Positions 1 through 7,726 of a stretch of DNA of 39,970 nt are shown here, piece after piece. The DNA is taken from contig CBDUYN010000090.1 of NCBI GenBank assembly GCA_965371445.1, forward strand, positions 1-39,970, written 5' to 3'. Source of the DNA: DASWIG01 sp965371445 (GTDB lineage: Bacteria > Acidobacteriota > Thermoanaerobaculia > Multivoradales > J023). The notes beneath the pieces are model-generated. The model saw only the letters and a program-made list of their open reading frames with translations. It had not been told where the DNA came from and made no database searches. The position numbers and the translations under genes are program-made. Positions within the stretch are counted from its first letter, which is position 1, and each line of letters begins with the position of its first letter.

Positions 1-63
1 AAGGCCCTCCTCGGAGCCGCACCGGGGTCGAGTCCTAAGGTAGCCCAGTGAGCCGTCTCAGAT

Positions 64-918
64 CTACGTCTTCGCGACCACGCGGTGCGGCGAGGAGCTC
101 AAGGAGGACCCGGCGGCGTTTCTCCCCGCCTCCGAGTAGTGACCAGGCAAGGGGCGCTCGCCGCGGCAGATCCCGAGGACGCGATCCGCCGCGACGTCCA
201 GAGGGTCGACGACCTCCATGCCCTCGGGAGCCGCCTCTCCGCCGAGCACCATGCCGATCTCGGTGCAGCCGGCCACAACTACGCCCGCCCCCGCCCGGAC
301 GAGCCGGTCTGCACCGTCGATCAGGAGGTCGCGGTAGGCGACGCCGGTCGACGGATCGCCTTCGGCACCGGTCTTCAAGCCGTAGATCGCCTTCATGACG
401 AGCTCTTCCTGGAGCCTCTCGCCGTCCGGCAGCTGCGCGAGCGTCAGGACCTCCGGCGGCGACGCCAACCGCTCGGCGGTTTGCTCGAAGAGACGGCTTC
501 GAAGCGTCCCGGTGGTCGCCAGCACCCCCACCGGATTGGCGCCGGCCCTCTCTCCCGCCACGTCGAGCGACGCCTCGACGACGTCGAGGATCGGCAGGGG
601 AGCCTCGCCGTACACTTCGTCGAGGAAAGCGTGTGCGGTGATGCAGGCGATGACGGCGAAATCAGCGCCGCCGTCGGCGAGCCGGCGGAGGCTCAGGAGG
701 ATCGCAGAGGCCGGTGAGGGTCCCCGGCCGAGGACCGCCGTCGTCCGGTCGGGGGTCTGCGGCAGGGAGGAGAGAAGCCACGGCGGATACCCCTGGTCGC
801 AGGTGACCTCGACGCGGCTCAGGAGCCGCCGCTCGAAATCGACGTGGGCGTGAGGGCCGAGACCGCCGACGATGCCGGGGAGCCGGCGCCACGCCGAGCC
901 CGCCACCTCCTGATCCAT
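64..918 (-). CDS. Aspartate/glutamate racemase family protein
   Basis: Cytosolic PLP-independent racemase homologue of 284 residues. The N-terminal loop GIVGGLGP (about 15-22) and the second cysteine motif GCTE (Cys218) are typical of the family. The first cysteine lies in A-C-I-T-A-H-A-F (Cys92), where most members have C-N-T or C-S-T, so Ile replaces the residue after the catalytic Cys. Both acid/base cysteines are kept, so some racemase or isomerase activity is plausible; the substrate cannot be told from sequence. The last ~20 residues are a Ser-rich tail beyond the usual family end. It starts 18 nt after the DUF302 stop and probably shares its transcript. No strong Shine-Dalgarno is seen, so the start is moderately sure. 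Confidence 0.85.
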   Translation of the reverse strand: MDQEVAGSAWRRLPGIVGGLGPHAHVDFERRLLSRVEVTCDQGYPPWLLSSLPQTPDRTTAVLGRGPSPASAILLSLRRLADGGADFAVIACITAHAFLDEVYGEAPLPILDVVEASLDVAGERAGANPVGVLATTGTLRSRLFEQTAERLASPPEVLTLAQLPDGERLQEELVMKAIYGLKTGAEGDPSTGVAYRDLLIDGADRLVRAGAGVVVAGCTEIGMVLGGEAAPEGMEVVDPLDVAADRVLGICRGERPLPGHYSEAGRNAAGSSLSSSPHRVVAKT

Positions 919-936
919 GCCGTCAGCACCCGCGGC

Positions 937-1335
937 CTAGAGCGCCGCGACCACCCGCTCCAGGCGCGCCTTGGCCTCGTCGGCGAGCGGTCTCAGGTCT
1001 TCGTTCGAGGCGACGCTCATCATCTGGATCGGGTCGGCGATCGAGACCACCGCCGAGCCGTCGTCGTCCTCGTAGACGATGACGTTGCACGGCAAGAGCA
1101 ACCCCAGCTCCAGCTCCGCGGAAAGCGCCCGATGGGCGATCATGGGGTTGCAGGCACCGAGGATGACGTACTTGCGGAACTCCGCGTCGAGCTTCTTTTT
1201 CAAGGTGGCTTTGACGTCGATCGTGCTCAGCACCCCGAAACCCTCTTCCTGGAGGGCGCCGGTGACTTTTTCGACGGCCTCGTCGTAACCGACGTCGAGG
1301 CGTTTTTTCATACCGTAGGCAGCGGCTTGGCTCAT
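937..1335 (-). CDS. DUF302 domain protein
   Basis: Small soluble protein of 132 residues that fits the DUF302 family along its whole length. The middle carries the family pattern GFGVLSTIDVKATLKKKLD, then LGACNP (Cys62) and LLPCN (Cys83). The two conserved cysteines are often discussed as a possible metal or redox site, but no biochemical role is established. The start is well supported by AAAGGA five bases upstream. It is the first gene of a probable two-gene unit with the racemase homologue and is divergent from the small membrane protein at 1440. A GC-rich inverted repeat sits in its 5' leader (1368-1387). Confidence 0.9.
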   Translation of the reverse strand: MSQAAAYGMKKRLDVGYDEAVEKVTGALQEEGFGVLSTIDVKATLKKKLDAEFRKYVILGACNPMIAHRALSAELELGLLLPCNVIVYEDDDGSAVVSIADPIQMMSVASNEDLRPLADEAKARLERVVAAL

Positions 1336-1367
1336 GATGTCCTTTCCAGGTTCTTGGCGGGCTGAAA

Positions 1368-1387
1368 GCCCCGTCCCAGGGCGGGGC
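1368..1387. repeat. Short inverted repeat in the DUF302 leader
   Basis: GCCCCG and CGGGGC flank an 8-nt spacer. It lies between the two divergent genes, inside what should be the untranslated leader of the DUF302 transcript. It has no U-tract, so it is not a convincing terminator. It could be an operator or RNA hairpin, or chance in GC-rich DNA. Confidence 0.3.
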
Positions 1388-1439
1388 CACGGGTCACCTG
1401 AGATCCTATCCCAATCGTCGATCCCCGGGCCGTGGTACC

Positions 1440-1805
1440 ATGGTGGCCATGGAAAAACTGGACTGGACCTTCTGGCTGTGGCAAGGGTGGCTGCTGCTCT
1501 TGACCGTCTTCTACGGGCTCTTCATGTTCGTCGCCATCACTCTCTTCGACATCTTCTTGCCGCCCGAGAACGAGCCGACCGTGCTCATGCGGTTGATGAT
1601 GGGAAGTGTCCCCTTCTGGTGCGTCGCAGGCGCGACGTCTTGGATCGCCGTAGCGGTGTGGAGCCGGCGAAGAGTGAGCTCCCACGGCCGCGAAGGAATG
1701 CTTTTTCCGGCGCTCTGGCACCTGTCGTGGATGCTCTTCTCCTTCTTCGCGGCGACGGCCGCTCTCTTCCTCCCCATGTTTTCGGTCGCCTCCTTGATCG
1801 AGTGA
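1440..1805 (+). CDS. Small integral membrane protein, unknown function
   Basis: A 121-residue hydrophobic protein with three predicted membrane helices: about residues 14-40 (Trp/Leu-rich), 54-74 and 92-118. A short basic stretch, WSRRRVSSHGR, lies between helices 2 and 3. I do not recognise a named family. A second in-frame ATG three codons in (1449) is an equally good start, since neither has a clear Shine-Dalgarno. It stands alone between the divergent DUF302 gene and the lipoprotein gene at 1864, 58 bp downstream. The reading frame and hydrophobic pattern support a real gene; the function is unknown. Confidence 0.65.
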   Translation: MVAMEKLDWTFWLWQGWLLLLTVFYGLFMFVAITLFDIFLPPENEPTVLMRLMMGSVPFWCVAGATSWIAVAVWSRRRVSSHGREGMLFPALWHLSWMLFSFFAATAALFLPMFSVASLIE

Positions 1806-1863
1806 GTGGCGCCTCGGAGGCTCGCCCGGACGGCTTGGCGCCGCCGATTGGTACCATCTTCCC

Positions 1864-4800
1864 ATGCATCTACGTAGCTGCGCGCTCGTCGCGCTCACCC
1901 TCGTCGGCTGCCAGCCGTCCTCGCCTCCTCAGGACGAGCGAGTCCGGGCGACCCTGATCGGCCAGGCCCACCTCGAGAACCGCGAGGCGCGTCCCGCGGT
2001 CGAGGCGTTCACCGCCGCCGTCGAGCTCGACCCAGGCTCGGCGGCGGCCCTGCGCAACCTGGCGCGCGCTCATTTGCTGGCGCGCGACGCCGAGGCCGCG
2101 TCGCGCGTCCTGGAGCGGGCCGCCGAGCTCGAAGAGGAGTCCGCCGCCACGGGCTACCTCGCCGGTCTGGCCGCCGTCCGCCGGTCCCGGTTCGACGACG
2201 CCCGGCCGTACTTCGAAGACGCGGTACGCCTGGATCCGCACGTCGCGGCGCTCCGCTTTCAGCTGGCCGCCACCTACCAGGCCACGGGACGACACGTCGA
2301 GGCCCGCGAGCAGCTCGACGAGACCCTGCGCCTCGATCCCCTTCACACCGGCGCGGTCTACAAGCTCCTGGGCTATGCCCGCCAGGCCGGCGACGAGAAG
2401 GAAACCGAACGGTGGCACCGGGAGCTCGTCCGCCTGCGCGGGTTGCTCGGCGAGGACGGCCGGACGGCCGAGGCACAGGAACGTTGTGTCTACACCCTGG
2501 CGGAACCTCCCGCGGCGTACCGCGAGCCCGACGTCGAAGCGCTGCCGGTGCGGTTCGTCGAAGCGACCCAGGAGCTTCTTCCGCCGGCCGCCGCCTCGGC
2601 GATCGCCTCGGCGATCGTCGACGTCGACGAGGAGGGACGCCCGACGATCCTCGTGGCCAGGCCCGACGGCTGGAGCGTCCTCACCCCCGGCGGCGGCTTC
2701 GCGTCCTTTCCGGCCGAGGAGCTTGCGGCGACGAGTCTCACGGTCGCGGTGGGCGACTTCCACAACGACGTGGCGGAGGAGGAGGTTTTCGATCCGGTCC
2801 GCCACGCCCATAACGACGTCCTGCTGCTCGCCCCGGACGGCTCCCGTTTGCTCCGGGGGACGAGGGACGGAACCTGGGACGACGTGACCGAAAGCGCCGG
2901 CCTCACCGGCCTCGGAGGACGGCGGGCGCGCTGGGTCGACTACGAGCACGACGGCGACCTCGACCTGATGGTGGCGTCGGAGGAAGGGCTCCGGCTGTGG
3001 CAGAACCGCGGCGACGGCCGCTTCGAGGAGGTCACCGCGGCGGCGGGCCTCGGCGAGACGGGACCGGCGGTCGACGTCGCGGCGGCGGACCTCGACGGCG
3101 ACGTCGCCGTCGACCTGGTGGTGGCGCGCGGCGAGCTGGCGACCCTGGTCCTGCGCAACCAGCGCACCGGACGGTTCGCCCGGCGCGGCGATCCTCCCGG
3201 CCCCTGGCCACCGGCCCGCCGCGTGCTGCTCGACGACCTCGACCACGACGGTCATGCCGACACGGTCCTCGTCGGCGGCGAAGCCGTGGTGATCGTGCCC
3301 GGCCGCGCCGCGCCGCGGCAGCGGCTCGAAGCGTTGGGCCTCGACCTCACGGCGGCGGCTCTCGTCGACTTCGACAACGACGGCTGGCGCGACCTCCTCG
3401 TCGGCGGCCGCTCGGGACAGCTCCGGCTGTGGCGCAACGCCGGCGCCGGCACCTGGGTCGACGCCACAGCGGCCACGGGGCTCGCCGCGGCCGACCTCGC
3501 GGCGGTCGACGACATCGTCGCGGCCGACATCGACGGCGACGGCGACACGGACCTCCTGCTCTCGACGGAGCGCGGCCTGCGCTTCTGGCGCAACGAGGGC
3601 GGCAACGTCCACGCCCAGCTCAAGGTCCGGCTGGTGGGGACCAAGACCAATCCCAACGGCCTGGGCGCCCGTCTCGAGGCGCGACGCGGCCGCCTGCGCG
3701 TCCACCGGGTGGTCAGCGAGCTGCCGGTCGAGATCGGTCTCGGCGGCGGCGACCCGCTCGACGCCCTGCGGGTGGTGTGGTCCAACGGTATCGTCGACAA
3801 CGCGCTCGGCGTCGCGGTCGACCGGGAGCCCTTCATCCTCGAGGAAAAGAACGTCGCCACCGGCTCGTGCCCGTTCCTCTACGCCTGGGACGGCGAGGGC
3901 TTCCGCTTCGTCACCGACGTCCTGGGCAATTCACCCCTGGGCCTTTCGATCCGCCGCGGCGTGCCGCTCGACGCCGATCCCGACGAGCTGGTGCGTGTCG
4001 ACGCCCTCGCCGCGCGCGACGGCCGCTACCTGCTGGCGGTGACCGAGGAGATGCGCGAGGTGCTCTACCTCGACTCGGTACGTCTCGTGGCGGTCGACCA
4101 TCCGCCGGAGGTCGAGGTCCATCCTACCGACAAGCTCGGGCCGGCGCCGTTTCCGCCTTCGGAGCTCTGGGCCCTGGGCGCGCTCAGGCCACCGCTCCGA
4201 ACGGCGAGCGACGACGGCGTCGATCGCACCGCGGCCGTCGCGGAGCTTGACGGCGTGTATGCGCCGCCGGGCCGTCCGCTGCCGCCGCCGCTGCGCGGCC
4301 TGACGCGGCCGCTCACGATTGAGCTTGAGCTCTCCCCGCTCGAGGCCGGGCGTCCCTGGGTCCTAGCGCTCACCGGCTGGCTCCAGTACGGCGACGCCTC
4401 GACGAACATCGCGGTGTCGCAGGGCGCGGCGCCGGTGGTGCCGCCGCGTCTCGAGGTCGAGACGGCGGCGGGCAGGTTCGAGCCGCTCGACGTCGTCGTC
4501 GGCATGCCGGCGGGCAAGATCAAGACGATTCTCGTCGACCTCGCGGGCAAGCTTGGCGACGGTACCCGCCGGCTGCGCCTCGTGACGTCGTTCGAGATCC
4601 GCTGGGACCGGATCGTCGTCGGCGAGCGGTTGCCGGCGAAGAGCGTGTCACGGCACGTGGCGCGACCCATTGCCGCCGAGCTTTACGAGCGCGGCTTCTC
4701 GGAGATCCGGTCGCGGGCTCCGGGGCATCCGACGACGCCGGAATTCGCCGCCGTCTCCGCCACGCCGCCCTGGCGCACCGCGCTCCAGGGCTGGATGACG

Positions 4801-5082
4801 CGCTACGGCGACGTCCTGGAGCTGGTGGCACAACGCGACGAGCGCCTGGCGCTCGTCGGCGCCGGCGACGCGGTGGAGCTGGCCTTCGACGCCGCCGACT
4901 TCCCCCCGCTCGCGGCGGGACGGGTACGGACGTTTTTTTTCTACTCGGTGGGCTGGGACAAGGACGGCGATCTGAACGTCATCGGCGGAGACACCGTCGA
5001 GCCGTTGCCGGTGGCGGCGCCCGGGGACTGGCAGGAGCGGTTCAACACCCGCTGGGTGCCGCGGGACGCGTTTCGGGACTAG
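1864..5082 (+). CDS. Lipoprotein with TPR, FG-GAP/VCBS propeller and ASPIC/UnbV-like region
   Basis: A 1,072-residue exported lipoprotein: a short signal ends in the lipobox LVGC (Cys16). Residues ~25-190 are tetratricopeptide repeats. Residues ~240-590 hold FG-GAP/VCBS blades with calcium-type loops such as DYEHDGDLDL, DLDHDGHAD, DFDNDGWRDL and DIDGDGDTDL. Residues ~595-665 resemble a degenerate ASPIC/UnbV domain (NPNGLGARLEARRG, then IGLGGGD and VVWSNG). The last ~400 residues, starting with a CPFLYAWDGEGF segment, are an unnamed C-terminal domain. UnbV proteins were first described in enediyne clusters, but related CRTAC1-type proteins are also widespread and functionally unassigned. It converges on the second UnbV-type gene with only 10 nt between stops. 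Confidence 0.85.
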   Translation: MHLRSCALVALTLVGCQPSSPPQDERVRATLIGQAHLENREARPAVEAFTAAVELDPGSAAALRNLARAHLLARDAEAASRVLERAAELEEESAATGYLAGLAAVRRSRFDDARPYFEDAVRLDPHVAALRFQLAATYQATGRHVEAREQLDETLRLDPLHTGAVYKLLGYARQAGDEKETERWHRELVRLRGLLGEDGRTAEAQERCVYTLAEPPAAYREPDVEALPVRFVEATQELLPPAAASAIASAIVDVDEEGRPTILVARPDGWSVLTPGGGFASFPAEELAATSLTVAVGDFHNDVAEEEVFDPVRHAHNDVLLLAPDGSRLLRGTRDGTWDDVTESAGLTGLGGRRARWVDYEHDGDLDLMVASEEGLRLWQNRGDGRFEEVTAAAGLGETGPAVDVAAADLDGDVAVDLVVARGELATLVLRNQRTGRFARRGDPPGPWPPARRVLLDDLDHDGHADTVLVGGEAVVIVPGRAAPRQRLEALGLDLTAAALVDFDNDGWRDLLVGGRSGQLRLWRNAGAGTWVDATAATGLAAADLAAVDDIVAADIDGDGDTDLLLSTERGLRFWRNEGGNVHAQLKVRLVGTKTNPNGLGARLEARRGRLRVHRVVSELPVEIGLGGGDPLDALRVVWSNGIVDNALGVAVDREPFILEEKNVATGSCPFLYAWDGEGFRFVTDVLGNSPLGLSIRRGVPLDADPDELVRVDALAARDGRYLLAVTEEMREVLYLDSVRLVAVDHPPEVEVHPTDKLGPAPFPPSELWALGALRPPLRTASDDGVDRTAAVAELDGVYAPPGRPLPPPLRGLTRPLTIELELSPLEAGRPWVLALTGWLQYGDASTNIAVSQGAAPVVPPRLEVETAAGRFEPLDVVVGMPAGKIKTILVDLAGKLGDGTRRLRLVTSFEIRWDRIVVGERLPAKSVSRHVARPIAAELYERGFSEIRSRAPGHPTTPEFAAVSATPPWRTALQGWMTRYGDVLELVAQRDERLALVGAGDAVELAFDAADFPPLAAGRVRTFFFYSVGWDKDGDLNVIGGDTVEPLPVAAPGDWQERFNTRWVPRDAFRD

Positions 5083-5092
5083 CAGACTAGAA

Positions 5093-7666
5093 CTAGAGCT
5101 CCCCCTCGAAGAACGAGACGTCGGTGTCGACCGGCCGCTCTAGGCTCCGCACGTCCCGGACGTAGGCGAGAAGCTCGTCGTCGTCCTCAATGGCCAGGGC
5201 TTGTTCGAGCTCGCCGGCGCCGGGGAACTTCTCCAACCCGCGGCGCCAGGTTTCGCGTCCCTCGTCGAAGTGCCCCGCCTTGGTCTGGGCCTGACCGAGA
5301 GCGAGCCATGTACGCAGGTGGTAGGCCTTCGGCTCGTCCTCCTGTTCCTGGAGCTCCACGCAACGTGCGAGGTCGCGCGCCGCGTCGTCGGAGTGGCGCA
5401 AGGCCCGCGGCCAGTGCAGGTGGTTCATGCCTCGCGAATAGAAGGCCAGCCACGAGTCGGGATGGTCGGCGAGGACCAGGGTGGCCTGATCCAGTCCCTT
5501 CTTCGCCAGGCTCCCTTTACACACCACCGCGGCTAGCCCTCCACAGGTCGGGATCTTGTCGACGTAGGCCAGGGAGAGATCAAGACGCGCCTCCGAGGGG
5601 TCGTAGCCTTCCTTCGCGTGCTGCTCGATCAGCTGCTGGAAGAAGTCGATCGACCGGTCGTGCTCGCCATAGGTCGAGGCGCGGAGGCGATAGGTCGACG
5701 CCAGAGTGCGGTCGAAGGGTTTGGTGGAGCGTAGAAGCCCCTCCATTTCGGCGAGTTGGCGATCGAGCTCCTGGGGATCGATTTGCGGCGGTTGGGGCGT
5801 CACTTCGTCTTCGGGCGGCGTCCAGCCCGGCACCTCGACGGCAAAGGTCTGCGGGTCGACGTAGCGGCTCGGGTCCTGGCGCACCGTCAGGAGCTGGTCG
5901 GCGGCGACGTCCTCCAGGTACTGGATTCCGCCGTCGCTCCAGCGCACCTCGACGAGGACGGCGCGCTCCGCCTCGCCAAGCCCGAAGTGCAGCCGCGGGT
6001 CGCTCTGCGCCGCGTAGCTGTTGCCGCCGTCGCGCTCGCGCACCAGGAGCCGGTCCTCCAGGAGGACCGTCACCCGGGTGCCGATGCCGTCGCGGTTGGT
6101 CGCCGTCGTGGGATCCGTCTCCAGGGCTACGCTCAGGTAGTGACCCGACGCGCCGTCGTTGCGGTAGAAGTTCGGCTCCTGCCCCTGGTTGGCGACATAG
6201 AGGTCGAGGTCGCCGTCGTTGTCGAAGTCGACGGCAGCGACGCCACGGCCGTCCCGAGTGCTGGTGAGGCCCCGCGCGCCGGACACCTCGGTAAAGGAGT
6301 AGAAACCGTCGTTCTCAAACAGCCGAATGTGCTCGTAGCCCGAGAAGGAGCGGCCTTCGATCGGCGGCCAGTTGCGGGTGTCAGTCGTGTCGCCGCCCTC
6401 GACCGTCCACGAGGCCAGGTCGTACCAGTAGCTTCTTTCACCGCCGCTGATGAAACCGTTGACCGAGACGATGTCGAGATCGGTGTCGTTGTCGTAGTCG
6501 AAGAACTTCGCACCCCAGGCCCAGCCGCCGTCCCAGGTGCCGGCTTCGAGCGAGATGTCGGTCATCGCGAGCTCGCCCTCGGGGTCGACGCCCTGGTTGA
6601 GCCACAGCATGTTGCCTTCCTGGAGGTACTCGGCGGTGGTGATGTTGGTGACGTAGGCGTCGAGCCAGCCGTCGTTGTTGAAGTCGCCGAAGTCGACGTT
6701 CATGCCCTTCTTGGTGTCGTAGCCGAGGGCGGATTCGGAGGCGTTGTCAAACGTCACGGCACCGTCTTGCGCGCCGCGGTTCAAGAAGAGCTGGTCGGGG
6801 CCGAAGTCGTCGGCACTGTAGAGGTCGGGCCAGCCGTTGCCGTCGAGGTCGGCCGAGCCGACGGCGAGCGTCCAGCCGGTGTCGTCGACGCCGAGCTCGG
6901 CGGCGACCTCGGTAAACGTGCCGTCGCTACGCTGGTGGTAGAGGAAGTTCGGCCCGGCGTTTCGCGACCGTTCGAAGTCGTCGTGCATGATGCGCGTCGT
7001 CTCCAGGTGCCAGAGGTCGTGCTCCTTGAAGTAGTTGCCGACGTAGAGGTCGAGGCGTCCGTCGCGGTCGTAGTCGAGAAAGACCGCGGCGTTGCCGTTG
7101 GCCCAGTCGAGGCCTGGCTCGCCGTCGCGGCGGCGGAACAGATCCGCGGAGACGTCGGTGAAGGTGACGTGGCCGTCGGCGTCCTTGCCGTTCGAGCGCC
7201 AGAGCGCGTCGCGTCCCCAGCGCACGAGGTAGAGGTCGATCCAACCGTCGTTGTCGTAGTCGCCCCAGACGGCGTCCATCGAAGTGCCCTCCTCGCCGTT
7301 CAAGGCGGCGAGGCCCGCCCGGGATGCCACGTCGGTGAACGTTCCGTTTCCGTTGTTACGGTAGAGGTAGTTGAGCTCGCCCTTTCGCGAAGTGGTGACG
7401 TAGAGGTCGACCCAGCCGTCGTTGTCGTAGTCGCCGGCCGCCACCGCCGCGCCGACGCTCGCCATCCAGTCCATGATGTTCGCGATCTGGGGGTCGAGGC
7501 TCGGCTTCTGGTGCCGGTGGGTGAAGCCTGCCTGGCGGGTGATCTCGGTGAAGGCCGAAGAGGCTTGAGGAGCCTCTTCGCGGGAGCAGCCGAAGGCGAG
7601 CCCCACGGCAAGCAGGACGAGAAGCGGCTGGGGGGCGGCTTGTACCGTTTCGCCCTTGTAGGTCAT
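5093..7666 (-). CDS. CRTAC1-type lipoprotein with seven FG-GAP blades, ASPIC/UnbV domain and TPR tail (UnbV-like)
   Basis: An exported lipoprotein of 857 residues. The ATG at 7666 is chosen over one 20 codons upstream because AAGGAGA lies 7 nt before it and the signal peptide then starts correctly; the lipobox is LAFGC (Cys27). Seven calcium-loop motifs (DYDNDGWVDL, DYDNDGWIDL, DYDRDGRLDL, DLDGNGWPDL, DFNNDGWLDA, DYDNDTDLDI, DFDNDGDLDL) fit a seven-bladed propeller over residues ~45-490. A full ASPIC/UnbV domain follows (~505-600: NRDGIGTRV, GNSYAAQSDPRLHFGLG, VRWSDGG), then helical TPR-like repeats to the end. UnbV is one of the conserved unknowns of enediyne warhead cassettes, and this gene is divergent from the PKSE-type synthase across 60 bp. 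Its role there is undetermined. Confidence 0.88.
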   Translation of the reverse strand: MTYKGETVQAAPQPLLVLLAVGLAFGCSREEAPQASSAFTEITRQAGFTHRHQKPSLDPQIANIMDWMASVGAAVAAGDYDNDGWVDLYVTTSRKGELNYLYRNNGNGTFTDVASRAGLAALNGEEGTSMDAVWGDYDNDGWIDLYLVRWGRDALWRSNGKDADGHVTFTDVSADLFRRRDGEPGLDWANGNAAVFLDYDRDGRLDLYVGNYFKEHDLWHLETTRIMHDDFERSRNAGPNFLYHQRSDGTFTEVAAELGVDDTGWTLAVGSADLDGNGWPDLYSADDFGPDQLFLNRGAQDGAVTFDNASESALGYDTKKGMNVDFGDFNNDGWLDAYVTNITTAEYLQEGNMLWLNQGVDPEGELAMTDISLEAGTWDGGWAWGAKFFDYDNDTDLDIVSVNGFISGGERSYWYDLASWTVEGGDTTDTRNWPPIEGRSFSGYEHIRLFENDGFYSFTEVSGARGLTSTRDGRGVAAVDFDNDGDLDLYVANQGQEPNFYRNDGASGHYLSVALETDPTTATNRDGIGTRVTVLLEDRLLVRERDGGNSYAAQSDPRLHFGLGEAERAVLVEVRWSDGGIQYLEDVAADQLLTVRQDPSRYVDPQTFAVEVPGWTPPEDEVTPQPPQIDPQELDRQLAEMEGLLRSTKPFDRTLASTYRLRASTYGEHDRSIDFFQQLIEQHAKEGYDPSEARLDLSLAYVDKIPTCGGLAAVVCKGSLAKKGLDQATLVLADHPDSWLAFYSRGMNHLHWPRALRHSDDAARDLARCVELQEQEDEPKAYHLRTWLALGQAQTKAGHFDEGRETWRRGLEKFPGAGELEQALAIEDDDELLAYVRDVRSLERPVDTDVSFFEGEL

Positions 7667-7726
7667 GGAATCGTCTCCTTCTTGATGGATTCGGGGTATT
7701 ATCTCTCGAGGAGACCTAGAAGACAC
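7667..7726. promoter_or_regulatory. Divergent 60-bp promoter region between UnbV-like and PKSE genes
   Basis: TATTAT at 7697-7702 is a good -10 element on the plus strand, and its complement reads ATAATA within GATAATA, so the same bases could act as -10 in the other direction. No convincing -35 is seen on either side. Both Shine-Dalgarno sequences, AAGGAGA for the lipoprotein (7674-7680, minus) and GAGGAGA for the PKS (7708-7714), lie in this segment. The lack of -35 boxes suggests an activator or an alternative sigma factor, but that is inference. Confidence 0.4.

Noticed and set aside
1..63. Possible tRNA fragment (ggggtcgagtcc)
   Set aside because: No T-arm with a proper GTTCRA loop or acceptor pairing can be made; nothing recognisable in these bases.
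1870..3705. 611-codon open frame on the minus strand
   Set aside because: Antisense to the TPR/FG-GAP lipoprotein; no recognisable features.
5756..7684. The PKS reading frame is open for ~640 codons upstream, antisense to the UnbV-like gene
   Set aside because: The translation resembles no PKS and mirrors the GC-rich antisense of a clear lipoprotein gene. The KS domain begins properly at the GTG at 7727.
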